Assembly: GCA_910586875.1 (NCBI GenBank)
Contig: CAJUJI010000123.1
Coordinates: 1 to 8,461, forward strand
Source: an uncultured Anaerotruncus sp.
GTDB taxonomy: Bacteria > Bacillota > Clostridia > Oscillospirales > Ruminococcaceae
Direction: 5' to 3'
DNA: 8,461 nucleotides
Within the stretch, counting starts at the first letter, position 1; each line of letters opens with the position of its first letter. Shown here in pieces: positions 1 to 5,993 of the stretch. A program made the position numbers and the translations under genes. The notes under the pieces were generated by a model. That model was not told the origin of the DNA, searched no databases, and saw nothing but the letters and a program-made list of their open reading frames with translations.

Positions 1-13
1 CATTTATTCCCTT
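1..13 (-). promoter_or_regulatory. Possible RBS and start codon of the next gene, cut by the window edge
   Basis: On the minus strand the window ends in AAGGGA (13-8), a 4-nt spacer and ATG (3-1). This could be the Shine-Dalgarno sequence and start codon of the next minus-strand gene beyond the S41 gene's terminator. No coding sequence is left to identify it. A short inverted repeat, AAACA-5-TGTTT at 26-40, lies just upstream, but no convincing -35/-10 pair is visible. The spacer is on the short side. Confidence 0.3.
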
Positions 14-79
14 TTTTCTATTACCAAACATCTATTGTTTATTTATGCGCCTGTCCACAAATTTATGTATCTAAATCGA

Positions 80-113
80 AAAGGCCGGCGAGCAAATTTC
101 TTCACCGGCCTTT
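80..113 (-). terminator. Rho-independent terminator closing the ftsE-to-S41 transcription unit
   Basis: Twelve-base arms at 80-91 and 102-113 pair around a 10-nt loop. On the minus strand the stem is AAAGGCCGGTGA with TCGCCGGCCTTT (one T-G wobble), and T-rich sequence follows. It begins 16 nt downstream of the S41 stop codon. It is the only strong terminator-like hairpin in the left 5.6 kb, which supports one transcript from ftsE through the S41 gene. The plus-strand side also carries a TTTGTTGT run, so it could work in both directions. Confidence 0.8.
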
Positions 114-128
114 GTTGTCTAAAACAGC

Positions 129-1514
129 TTATGACTCCTCTTGCGCATCCTCTACACGATTCTCTGACGATGCCTGTTCTTCTTCGCTGCTCGAGCTATC
201 TGCACTTGCAGCATCGCTCTCTTGATCCTCCTCTGTGTCAGCTTCCGGCAGGCTTTCTGCTGTGCTGCTCTCGCTTGATGGTGAGCCTGCTGTTTCCACT
301 GGCACCAGCTCGGTTGCTGCACTGCCACCCGCGACCGCCTCAACCGCCTTTTTCAGCTGAGGATCGTTGTCCACATTTCCAACTGCAACCAGAGCCGCCT
401 GTTCTTCGCTCAGCCGTACCTCAAAGTCCGGCCGTACTCCTGTGCCATCATAGCTGGGACTAAATGGCGTGCGATAGCGTCCGGTCGTCAAGCGAATTGC
501 ACTGCCATCTGTCAGGGTAAAGGTCCGCTGCATGGTGCCCTTGCCAGCGGTTTTCACCCCTACCAGCTTTCCCTTGCCAAAATCCTGCAATACCTGTGCA
601 AACAGCTCCGACTCCCCCGAGGTTTTTTCGTTGACAATCACCGCCATTGGCAACGTAATTTCCCGCGCGTCAGAGGTCGCAAGCACTGTATCCTCTTCTG
701 TGTTCTTATCGGTTGAGAAAATGATATCTCCCTTGGGCAACAGCGTGTCCAAAATCTGCGAAACCGAGCGCAGTGTACCACTTGTAACATCCCGCACATC
801 AAAAATCAACGAGGTAGCACCCTGGTCGATCAGGTTATTAACCTGTTTATTGAACTGCTCCGGCGTTGTGTCATTGAACAAACGGAATTTAATTACGCCA
901 ACTCCATTTTCCAATAGCTGGTTGCTGACCGATGGCACCTCGACATAGCGCCGTGTCATCTCAAGCGTGCTGTCCTCCACCCCTTTGCGCAGGATAATGG
1001 ATACTTTTGTACCCGGCTCGCCTTTAAGCCGTGTCACCGCATCGTAATAATTCTCTTTTGTAACATCGATGTCGTCCACCTTAATAATCAGGTTGTCCAC
1101 TTCAATGCCCGCCGCCTGTGCTGGGGAGGAGGGGTACACCTCGGTAATTTTAATATACCCACTGTCATCCATCGCGGTCACAATGCCAATCTGTACAGAA
1201 TTTCCACTGTAATCGGCGTTTAGTGCATGGTAGGCCGCCGCATCATAATATTGCGCATAAGGGTCTCCCAATCCCGCAATAAACCCTGCCGCCGTCTCAT
1301 CAGTCAGCATGTCCTCTTGAATATTGTTGATGTAATTCTGACGCACATAACTGTCAATCTCTGCGATTTTGCTGTAACGCTGCTCACGCTCTTTGAGTGA
1401 GTCCACCGTCACATTAAACTCCTTAAATGCGCTAATCCAGGTGATAGAAAAAACGGCCGCCGCCACAATCGCAGCAAAGGCAATCGCCGTACCGATTGAA
1501 ATTTTCCGATTCAT
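129..1514 (-). CDS. S41 family C-terminal processing peptidase-like protein (CtpA-like), probably lacking the nucleophile serine
   Basis: This 461-residue protein is membrane-anchored and faces outside: a hydrophobic segment at about residues 4-30 follows MNRK. A helical region (about 40-100) is followed by a PDZ domain (about 106-180, with SSPAQAAG), the S41 core (about 200-365), and an acidic Ser/Glu-rich tail (about 405-461). Ungapped comparison with E. coli Prc (S452/K477) and B. subtilis CtpB (S309/K334/Q338) places the general-base lysine at K325 and its glutamine at Q329 (GKGTMQ). The nucleophile position, 25 residues before K325, is G300 in TSGESE; the nearest serines are S299 and S302. 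The usual NNPGG loop after DLR reads DVRDVTSG (239-246). The fold is clear but activity is doubtful. Active relatives process or degrade cell-wall hydrolases. The start is chosen for AAGGAGG at 1527-1521, 6 nt upstream. The gene follows the second EnvC-like gene by 36 nt and is followed by a terminator. Confidence 0.9.
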   Translation of the reverse strand: MNRKISIGTAIAFAAIVAAAVFSITWISAFKEFNVTVDSLKEREQRYSKIAEIDSYVRQNYINNIQEDMLTDETAAGFIAGLGDPYAQYYDAAAYHALNADYSGNSVQIGIVTAMDDSGYIKITEVYPSSPAQAAGIEVDNLIIKVDDIDVTKENYYDAVTRLKGEPGTKVSIILRKGVEDSTLEMTRRYVEVPSVSNQLLENGVGVIKFRLFNDTTPEQFNKQVNNLIDQGATSLIFDVRDVTSGTLRSVSQILDTLLPKGDIIFSTDKNTEEDTVLATSDAREITLPMAVIVNEKTSGESELFAQVLQDFGKGKLVGVKTAGKGTMQRTFTLTDGSAIRLTTGRYRTPFSPSYDGTGVRPDFEVRLSEEQAALVAVGNVDNDPQLKKAVEAVAGGSAATELVPVETAGSPSSESSTAESLPEADTEEDQESDAASADSSSSEEEQASSENRVEDAQEES

Positions 1515-1550
1515 CCTATTCCTCCTTTTTGGAATCTTCCGATGAAGCCC

Positions 1551-2759
1551 CTACCCTTTCAGATAGCTCACCGGATTTTGCGCCTTGCCGTTCACCCGCA
1601 CTTCAAAGTGAATGTGCGGACCGGTTGACCAACCGGTTGATCCAACCTGTGCAATCTGCTGCCCTGCGGCAACCGTCTGTCCTTGGGTCACGTTCAATGC
1701 GCTACAATGCCCATACAGGGTTTGTACACCGCCGCCATGATCCACAATCACATAGATACCATATCCATAACCCGCTGTATAAGTAAGGTTCGCTTTTACA
1801 ACCGTTCCCGCACCTGCTGCCAGCACCGCTGAGCCATAAGCACCGCCGCCGCTGATATCGATACCTGTGTGATAATCGCTGCCTCCAAAGCGGGTTCCAA
1901 AGCTGGAGGTCACCTGGAACAGCGTCGCAGACGGCCATTTCAAATCTCCGCCTATATAGGGGGCTGACTGGGAGGTTTTGTTAATTTCATCGTAAATAGC
2001 ATTGATTTCTGCTTGCACCTGCTGCATCTGTTTGCGCAGCTCGGTTTTGTTGGCGAGAAATTGCTGTTCCATTGAGGCATACTCGTGAATTTTATCCTGA
2101 GCCTGCACCATCTGGCCGTCCAGCTCCTCCTTTTTCTCGCCCATCTCCTTCTTATCCTCCTCGACCCGGACCTTGTCCGACTCGATGCCCTCCTTAATCC
2201 GGTTCAGCTCCTTTTTTTCTGAGGTCAGCCGTTCGAGCATCTCCTGGTCATGCTCAGCGATCCGGCTTGTCACCTCGGTACGCATCACCATTTGGCTGTA
2301 TGAATCCGCGTCCAGTACCATCCCCAGCTTGCTGTTGTTGCCGTTGCTCATATACATTGCGCGCATCCGCTTTTTAAGCAGCTCAAACCCCTGATCAATC
2401 TCCAGCTGTTTTTCCTCCAGCTCCACCTCTTTTTCGGCAATGCTGTCGTTTAGCAGGCCGATACGCTGGGTTAACAGGTTTATCTGCTGCTGGGTGTTGT
2501 TGATCTGTTCGCTGATCTGCTCCTTAATCGCCTGCTGCTTTGCACGCTCGGAGGTCGCTTGATTGATCTGCGACTGTATCTGATTTTGCTTTTGCTGCAA
2601 CTGCTTATATTGATTGCTCAGTGCATCAATCTGTGCTCGCTCCTCGGAAAAGTCCGGAGTGCTATTTTCCTCGCCCTCCGCCGCAGAAGCTGGTGCTGAA
2701 AAAATACAGATTACAGCCGCCATCATCGCTGCAATCAATCGCTTGCCTGTTAATTTCAT
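1551..2759 (-). CDS. EnvC-like secreted coiled-coil M23 endopeptidase, copy 2
   Basis: A 402-residue murein hydrolase or activator. The signal peptide has a positive n-region (MKLTGKR), a hydrophobic core and a likely cleavage after ASA at residue 26. Residues about 36-262 form long coiled coils (QQKQNQIQSQIN, DKKEMGEKKEEL) interrupted by the RMRAMY...DADSYSQM region typical of this family. A C-terminal LytM/M23 domain (about 270-402) follows. Compared with S. aureus LytM, the zinc ligands H297, D301 (HTGID) and H384 and the catalytic H351 and H382 (PHIHFE) are all present, unlike E. coli EnvC with its inactive LytM domain. It should cleave peptide cross-bridges in peptidoglycan. The start is ATG, with AAGGGG 7 nt upstream inside the last codons of copy 1; only 4 bp separate the genes, so translation is probably coupled. 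It is a tandem paralogue of the upstream gene, about 89% identical in the M23 domain. Control by FtsEX is inferred from context. Confidence 0.92.
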   Translation of the reverse strand: MKLTGKRLIAAMMAAVICIFSAPASAAEGEENSTPDFSEERAQIDALSNQYKQLQQKQNQIQSQINQATSERAKQQAIKEQISEQINNTQQQINLLTQRIGLLNDSIAEKEVELEEKQLEIDQGFELLKKRMRAMYMSNGNNSKLGMVLDADSYSQMVMRTEVTSRIAEHDQEMLERLTSEKKELNRIKEGIESDKVRVEEDKKEMGEKKEELDGQMVQAQDKIHEYASMEQQFLANKTELRKQMQQVQAEINAIYDEINKTSQSAPYIGGDLKWPSATLFQVTSSFGTRFGGSDYHTGIDISGGGAYGSAVLAAGAGTVVKANLTYTAGYGYGIYVIVDHGGGVQTLYGHCSALNVTQGQTVAAGQQIAQVGSTGWSTGPHIHFEVRVNGKAQNPVSYLKG

Positions 2760-2763
2760 CCGC

Positions 2764-3978
2764 TTACCCCTTCAGGTAGGTGACAGGATTTTGTGCCTGA
2801 CCGTTCACCCGCACTTCAAAATGAATGTGCGGACCGCTTGACCAGCCGGTAGAGCCGACCTGTGCGATTTTTTGTCCGGTGGCAACCACCTGCCCTTCGG
2901 TTACATTCAGTGCGCTACAATGTGCATATAAGGTCTGCACCCCGCCGCCGTGGTCTACAATCACATAAATGCCATAGCCATAGCCGTCTGTATAGGTCGT
3001 ATTCGCTTTTACCACCGTACCGGTACCCGCTGCCAGCACCGCTGAGCCGTAAGCGCCGCCGCCGCTAATATCAATGCCGGTATGATAATCGCTGCCTCCA
3101 AAACGTCCGCCAAAGCCGGAGGTCACCTGAAACAGTGTCGCAGACGGCCATTGCAGGTCACCGCCCACATAGGGCGCCTTCTGGGAGGCTTTGTTGATCT
3201 CCGCATAAATGGCGCTGATCTCCGCCTGTACCTGCTGCATCTGCTTTTGCAACTGGGTTTTGTTTGCAAGGAACTGCTGCTCCATCGCGGCGTATTCATG
3301 GATCTTGCTTTCTGCCTGTTCCATTTGGCTGTCCAGCTCGTCCTTCTTTTCGCCCATCTCGCGCTTGTCTTCCTCCACCCGCTGTTTATCGTCCTCGATG
3401 CTTTCTTTAATGCGGTTGAGCTCCTTCATCTCCAACGTGAGCTGTTCAATCATTCCTTTGTCGTGTTCAGCTACCCTGCTGGTAACCTCCGCACGCATCA
3501 CCATTTGGCTGTATGAATCCGCATCCAGCACCATCCCCAACGTGCTGGTATTGCCGGTGGTCATGTACATCGCGCGCATCCGCTGTTTGAGCAGCTCAAA
3601 GCTTTGGTTGATCTCCTGCTGCTTTTGCTCCGCCTCATCCTCTTTTTTGGCAATATTTTGATTGAGCAGTCCGATGCGCTGGGTTAAGATATTGATCTGC
3701 TGTTGGGTGGTGTCAATCTGCTCACCAATCTGCTCCTTGAGCACCTCCTGCCGCGCCTTTTCACTGCTGGCCTGGTTAATCTGCGACTGTATTTGATTTT
3801 GCCGCTGTTGCAAGTCCTTATACTGGCTGTTTAAATCACTAATTTGCGCCTGTTCTTCCGAAAAATCGTCGTCTGCTCTAACCAGCAGCGACAGCGATGG
3901 CAAGATAAACATGATAGCGACTATAACGGCCATCACAGCTGCAAAAATCCGCTTGCCTTTCGGCGTTCTGGGGTTCAA
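2764..3978 (-). CDS. EnvC-like secreted coiled-coil M23 endopeptidase, copy 1
   Basis: A 404-residue protein encoded directly after ftsEX and the probable first extracellular partner of FtsX. The start is TTG: AGGAGG lies 8 nt upstream, and the lysine/arginine-rich n-region PRTPKGKR and hydrophobic stretch (11-33) depend on it. Cleavage probably falls near VRA-D (residue 35-36). Residues about 38-265 are coiled coil, with the same hinge as copy 2 (RMRAMY...DADSYSQM). The M23 domain is about 271-404. The zinc site H299, D303, H386 and catalytic H353, H384 are intact, so it is probably an active endopeptidase and not only an amidase activator. There is no lipobox cysteine, so it should be secreted or held by the coiled coil. 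It differs most from copy 2 in the signal peptide and parts of the coiled coil, which may separate their partners or timing. The fold is certain; regulation by FtsEX is inferred. Confidence 0.92.
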   Translation of the reverse strand: MNPRTPKGKRIFAAVMAVIVAIMFILPSLSLLVRADDDFSEEQAQISDLNSQYKDLQQRQNQIQSQINQASSEKARQEVLKEQIGEQIDTTQQQINILTQRIGLLNQNIAKKEDEAEQKQQEINQSFELLKQRMRAMYMTTGNTSTLGMVLDADSYSQMVMRAEVTSRVAEHDKGMIEQLTLEMKELNRIKESIEDDKQRVEEDKREMGEKKDELDSQMEQAESKIHEYAAMEQQFLANKTQLQKQMQQVQAEISAIYAEINKASQKAPYVGGDLQWPSATLFQVTSGFGGRFGGSDYHTGIDISGGGAYGSAVLAAGTGTVVKANTTYTDGYGYGIYVIVDHGGGVQTLYAHCSALNVTEGQVVATGQKIAQVGSTGWSSGPHIHFEVRVNGQAQNPVTYLKG

Positions 3979-4032
3979 GCAAACTTCCTCCTATCTATAC
4001 GTAAACTGTAATTGCTTTCCTGTTTTTTGGCA

Positions 4033-4053
4033 GGCTTTTCTCTTGCAAAAAGC
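4033..4053 (-). repeat. Hairpin between ftsX and the hydrolase genes, short relative of the intergenic repeat
   Basis: On the minus strand GCTTTT and AAAAGC pair around an 8-nt loop containing GCAAGAG, starting 5 nt after the ftsX stop. GGGA and TGCC flanks extend the stem imperfectly. No T-tract follows, so it is not a standard terminator. The core GCTTTTTGCAAGAGAAAA matches the larger repeats at 5881-5952 and 8385-8461. It may lower read-through, mark an RNA processing site, or protect the ftsEX message. The rest of the 80-bp gap holds the AGGAGG of copy 1 and no clear promoter. Confidence 0.5.
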
Positions 4054-4058
4054 TCCCA

Positions 4059-4967
4059 TCAGACCTTGAGATACTTGCTGACAAAGAACATGCTGCCAAA
4101 CACACCGATGCCGATGCCACCGCCTGCAAACCAAGCTGCCAGTCTGATTGCGACATCCTTAAATAAAATCATGCTCTGCTGGGCTTGACGCAGCCATTCC
4201 GCGCCGCTCTGCGAAATAATCTCCATAATATAGTTGTAGGTCAACCAGAGCAGTCCAAACGAAATCATCGCGGAAAGCAGCCCTAATAGAAACCCTTCCA
4301 CAAAAAAGGGAAGCCGAATAAACGCATCGGTCGCTCCGACATACTTCATGATGCTGATTTCTTTGCGCCGGTTAAACACAGTGATTTTGATGGTATTTGC
4401 AATAATTACCAAAGATACTACAATTAGGATTACAACGATCAGCATTCCACCGCTTGAAATTGCTTTTTTTAGGCTGGTCACAATCTCCGCCATCACATCT
4501 GGCGGGACGGTGCGCTGTACGCCATCGATCGATTCGATGCGCATTACCGTGCCGGTCAGCTGAGAAAGATCGCGGATGCGTAGCCGAATGGTGGGCGGAA
4601 ATGGGTTTTCCTCCCCCTCCAGCCCTTCAAACAGAATCGCCGCATCCCCCATCAAGCTCATCTGCTCCTTGAGCACCGCATCTTTATTTAAATAAATCGG
4701 GTCCATCACATTTTCAATCTGGGACAGCTGCTCATCGATTTCTGCAACATCCTCATCGGTGACATCATCCCGCAAAAAGACGGTCAGCTCATTTTGCTGC
4801 TCTGCATAGCCAACAATCTGGTTGACGTTCATTGAAAGCAACAGCGAGCTGCCAATCAACAGCATACATGCCACCAATGTGCCGATCGATGCAAACGACA
4901 TCATCCGATTGGCATAAATATTCTTTGCGCCTTCTTTGATGAGGTAGCCAAAACTACTAAGCTTCAT
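4059..4967 (-). CDS. ftsX: Cell division ABC transporter permease FtsX
   Basis: A 302-residue integral membrane partner of FtsE. The topology is the FtsX standard: a cytoplasmic N-terminus (about 1-23, with KNIYANRMMSFASIGT), TM1 (about 24-46), a large extracellular domain (about 47-170), TM2 (about 173-195), a cytoplasmic loop with NRRKEISIMKYVGA (199-212) that probably contacts FtsE, TM3 (about 222-246) and TM4 (about 273-297). The extracellular domain carries the family signature NPFPPTIRLRI (121-131) and would bind the coiled-coil hydrolases encoded next. FtsX does not transport a known substrate; it transmits ATP-driven movement to cell-wall hydrolases at the septum or side wall. Its ATG overlaps the ftsE stop as ATGA, a sign of coupled translation in equal amounts. 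The length is normal and the reading frame intact. Confidence 0.97.
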   Translation of the reverse strand: MKLSSFGYLIKEGAKNIYANRMMSFASIGTLVACMLLIGSSLLLSMNVNQIVGYAEQQNELTVFLRDDVTDEDVAEIDEQLSQIENVMDPIYLNKDAVLKEQMSLMGDAAILFEGLEGEENPFPPTIRLRIRDLSQLTGTVMRIESIDGVQRTVPPDVMAEIVTSLKKAISSGGMLIVVILIVVSLVIIANTIKITVFNRRKEISIMKYVGATDAFIRLPFFVEGFLLGLLSAMISFGLLWLTYNYIMEIISQSGAEWLRQAQQSMILFKDVAIRLAAWFAGGGIGIGVFGSMFFVSKYLKV

Positions 4968-5647
4968 TCGATATAGTACCCCCCGTTCCAGTCATCCGAA
5001 ACAACTGTGCCTTCATCAATGGTAATGACCCGATGGTTAAACTCCCGCACAAGGTCATGCTCATGGGTTACCATGACAACGGTAGTACCCAGCTTATTGA
5101 TCTCCGAAAGCAGGTCAACAATCTCAAAGGAAAGGTCCGGGTCAATATTTCCGGTCGGCTCGTCCGCAATAATCAGTAATGGATTGTTGACCAGCGCACG
5201 TGCAAGCGCCACACGCTGCTGCTCACCACCGGACAGATGCTCCGGCAGGCTGCGCGCTTTGCTGGCCAACCCCACCAGTCCCAGTATGTATGGCACCCGA
5301 TTGCGGATTTCCTTGCCGGCTACGTTGGTTACCCGCAGCGCAAACGCCACATTGTCGTAAACATTCATGTTTGGGATCAAGCGGAAATCCTGAAAAACAA
5401 CCCCCAACGAACGGCGGAAATAGGGTACCTTACGCCGTTTAAGCTTTACAATATTCTGTCCGTTCACCCGTATTTCGCCCGAGGTCGGTTTCTCCTCGCG
5501 CATCAGCAGCTTGATAAAGGTGCTTTTTCCCGAGCCAGAAGGCCCCACAACGAACACGAACTCTCCCCGTTCGATGTGAATGCTGAAATTATTCAGCGCG
5601 TGCGTCCCTGTCTTGTAGACCTTTGAGACGTTGACAAATTCTATCAC
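4964..5647 (-). CDS. ftsE: Cell division ATP-binding protein FtsE
   Basis: A 227-residue ATPase that drives FtsX. The start is GTG at 5647, giving MIEFVNVSKVY. AAAGGCGG lies 7 nt upstream, and the length matches B. subtilis FtsE; the frame is open to a TTG at 5779, but that has no RBS. All ABC motifs are intact: Walker A GPSGSGKS (35-42), Q-loop Q86 in FQDF, the FtsE-type run FRLIPNMNVYDNVAFALRVT (88-107), signature LSGGE (138-142), Walker B LLIIADEP (157-164) with catalytic E163, and H-loop H195. The protein works as a dimer on the cytoplasmic face of FtsX. The gene leads the cell-wall cassette after a 346-bp leader, and its stop overlaps the ftsX start by 4 bp. Confidence 0.96.
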   Translation of the reverse strand: MIEFVNVSKVYKTGTHALNNFSIHIERGEFVFVVGPSGSGKSTFIKLLMREEKPTSGEIRVNGQNIVKLKRRKVPYFRRSLGVVFQDFRLIPNMNVYDNVAFALRVTNVAGKEIRNRVPYILGLVGLASKARSLPEHLSGGEQQRVALARALVNNPLLIIADEPTGNIDPDLSFEIVDLLSEINKLGTTVVMVTHEHDLVREFNHRVITIDEGTVVSDDWNGGYYIE

Positions 5648-5654
5648 TTCGACA

Positions 5655-5660
5655 CCGCCT
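5655..5660 (-). promoter_or_regulatory. Ribosome binding site that decides the ftsE GTG start
   Basis: On the minus strand AGGCGG, within AAAGGCGGT, lies 7 nt before GTG at 5647-5645. It differs from AGGAGG at one base. No similar site precedes the upstream in-frame TTG, so the shorter, family-length FtsE is preferred. Confidence 0.7.
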
Positions 5661-5775
5661 TTGTTTGTTGCAGTTTCTCTCAATTCCGCCAGCCTGTTTA
5701 CATGTTCATCGCGGTAGACTTCGCCGGCTTTTGCTTTGGCTGAGCCACCGCGGCAGCATTCAAAGACTGCGGATT

Positions 5776-5794
5776 CCAAAGGCGGAGCCTTTGG
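5776..5794 (-). repeat. Perfect GC-rich hairpin in the ftsE leader
   Basis: CCAAAGGC (5776-5783) and GCCTTTGG (5787-5794) pair perfectly around a 3-nt loop (GGA on plus, TCC on minus). No T-run follows on either strand, so a terminator is unlikely. It sits 129 nt upstream of the ftsE start and could be a leader RNA structure or part of a dispersed palindromic repeat. Confidence 0.5.
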
Positions 5795-5797
5795 TCA

Positions 5798-5825
5798 TTT
5801 GTTGTGTGGCTTATTGTACAACAAA
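5798..5825. promoter_or_regulatory. Candidate operator: TTTGTTGT/ACAACAAA inverted repeat upstream of ftsE
   Basis: TTTGTTGT (5798-5805) and ACAACAAA (5818-5825) are perfect inverted arms with 12 nt between them and centres 20 bp apart, about two helical turns. The right arm also forms a palindrome, TTGTACAA (5814-5821), and overlaps a TACAAT hexamer. The same 8-base words occur in the opposite arrangement at the promoter of the CdaR-type gene (7199-7244). Binding by that regulator is inference. Confidence 0.4.
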
Positions 5826-5880
5826 CGAAGCGCATCTTTTGCTAAGAGCGCATTTTTACGGGGTAAATTGCAGCTTACTC

Positions 5881-5952
5881 TGCCAGCCGCAAAGGGATGC
5901 CTTTTGCAAGAGAAAAAGCACCCCCAGGCCACCTCCCCGATGCCATATGCGG
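5881..5952 (+). repeat. Intergenic hairpin repeat, copy R1
   Basis: The core is an imperfect hairpin: arms 5894-5905 and 5913-5924 (12 bp) around the 7-nt loop GCAAGAG. Its two imperfect pairs are A-C mismatches on the plus strand but G-U wobbles in minus-strand RNA. Fifteen bases beyond the core follows GATGCC-ATA-TGCGG (5939-5952). Copy R2 at the right window end has the same layout in the opposite orientation, including the 12-bp stem, the 7-nt loop GCAAGAA, the same distance to GATGCC, and GATGCC-GCC-TGCGG. It lies 42 bp after the stop of the CdaR-type gene. It codes for nothing recognisable and looks like a small palindromic repeat family. Confidence 0.6.
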
Positions 5953-5993
5953 CGAGCACCAGCCATATTGCCTTCGCCCGCCGCCAATAGACT

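Larger units (their letters stand above)
1551..3978 (-). repeat. Tandem gene duplication of the EnvC-like hydrolase
   Basis: The two adjacent genes align almost end to end as direct repeats of about 1.2 kb. By eye the M23 domains (residues 271-404 and 269-402) differ at about 15 of 134 positions, and the coiled coils are more divergent. Some tracts are nearly identical at DNA level: the roughly 32 bp starting near 2285 and near 3497 (coding the DADSYSQMVM region) differ at one base. Signal peptides are unrelated in detail. This fits an old tandem duplication kept by selection, possibly with later local gene conversion. Confidence 0.85.
5648..5993. other. 346-bp leader between the CdaR-type gene and ftsE
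   Basis: No convincing gene lies here. From the regulator stop towards ftsE it holds a hairpin repeat (5881-5952), an 8-bp inverted repeat with a TACAAT hexamer on the minus strand (5818-5813), a GC-rich hairpin (5776-5794) and a frame that stays open into ftsE from 5794. TACAAT resembles a -10 box, but nothing like TTGACA sits 16-18 nt upstream of it. The ftsE promoter is thus unresolved: it may be activator-dependent or the genes may be read from further upstream. Confidence 0.6.

Noticed and set aside
1..45. LexA/SOS box upstream of a possible uvrB beyond the left edge
   Set aside because: No GAAC-N4-GTTC pattern is visible, and the identity of the next gene cannot be seen.
48..60. TGTCCACAA near the left end as a DnaA box
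   Set aside because: It differs from TTATCCACA, no cluster of boxes is present, and there is no dnaA/dnaN context.
35..948. Plus-strand open frames (35-463 and 532-948) opposite the S41 gene
   Set aside because: They are antisense to a well-supported gene, and their Leu/Ser/Pro-rich composition is a mirror of the real codons.
5813..5818. TACAAT on the minus strand as the -10 box of an ftsE promoter
   Set aside because: No TTGACA-like hexamer lies 16-18 nt upstream and there is no TGn extension; kept only as a possibility within the leader.
5894..5924. Repeat R1 hairpin as terminator of the CdaR-type gene
   Set aside because: It lies about 70 nt after the stop, the T-run is inside the stem and not after it, and the same unit occurs upstream of an unrelated gene.
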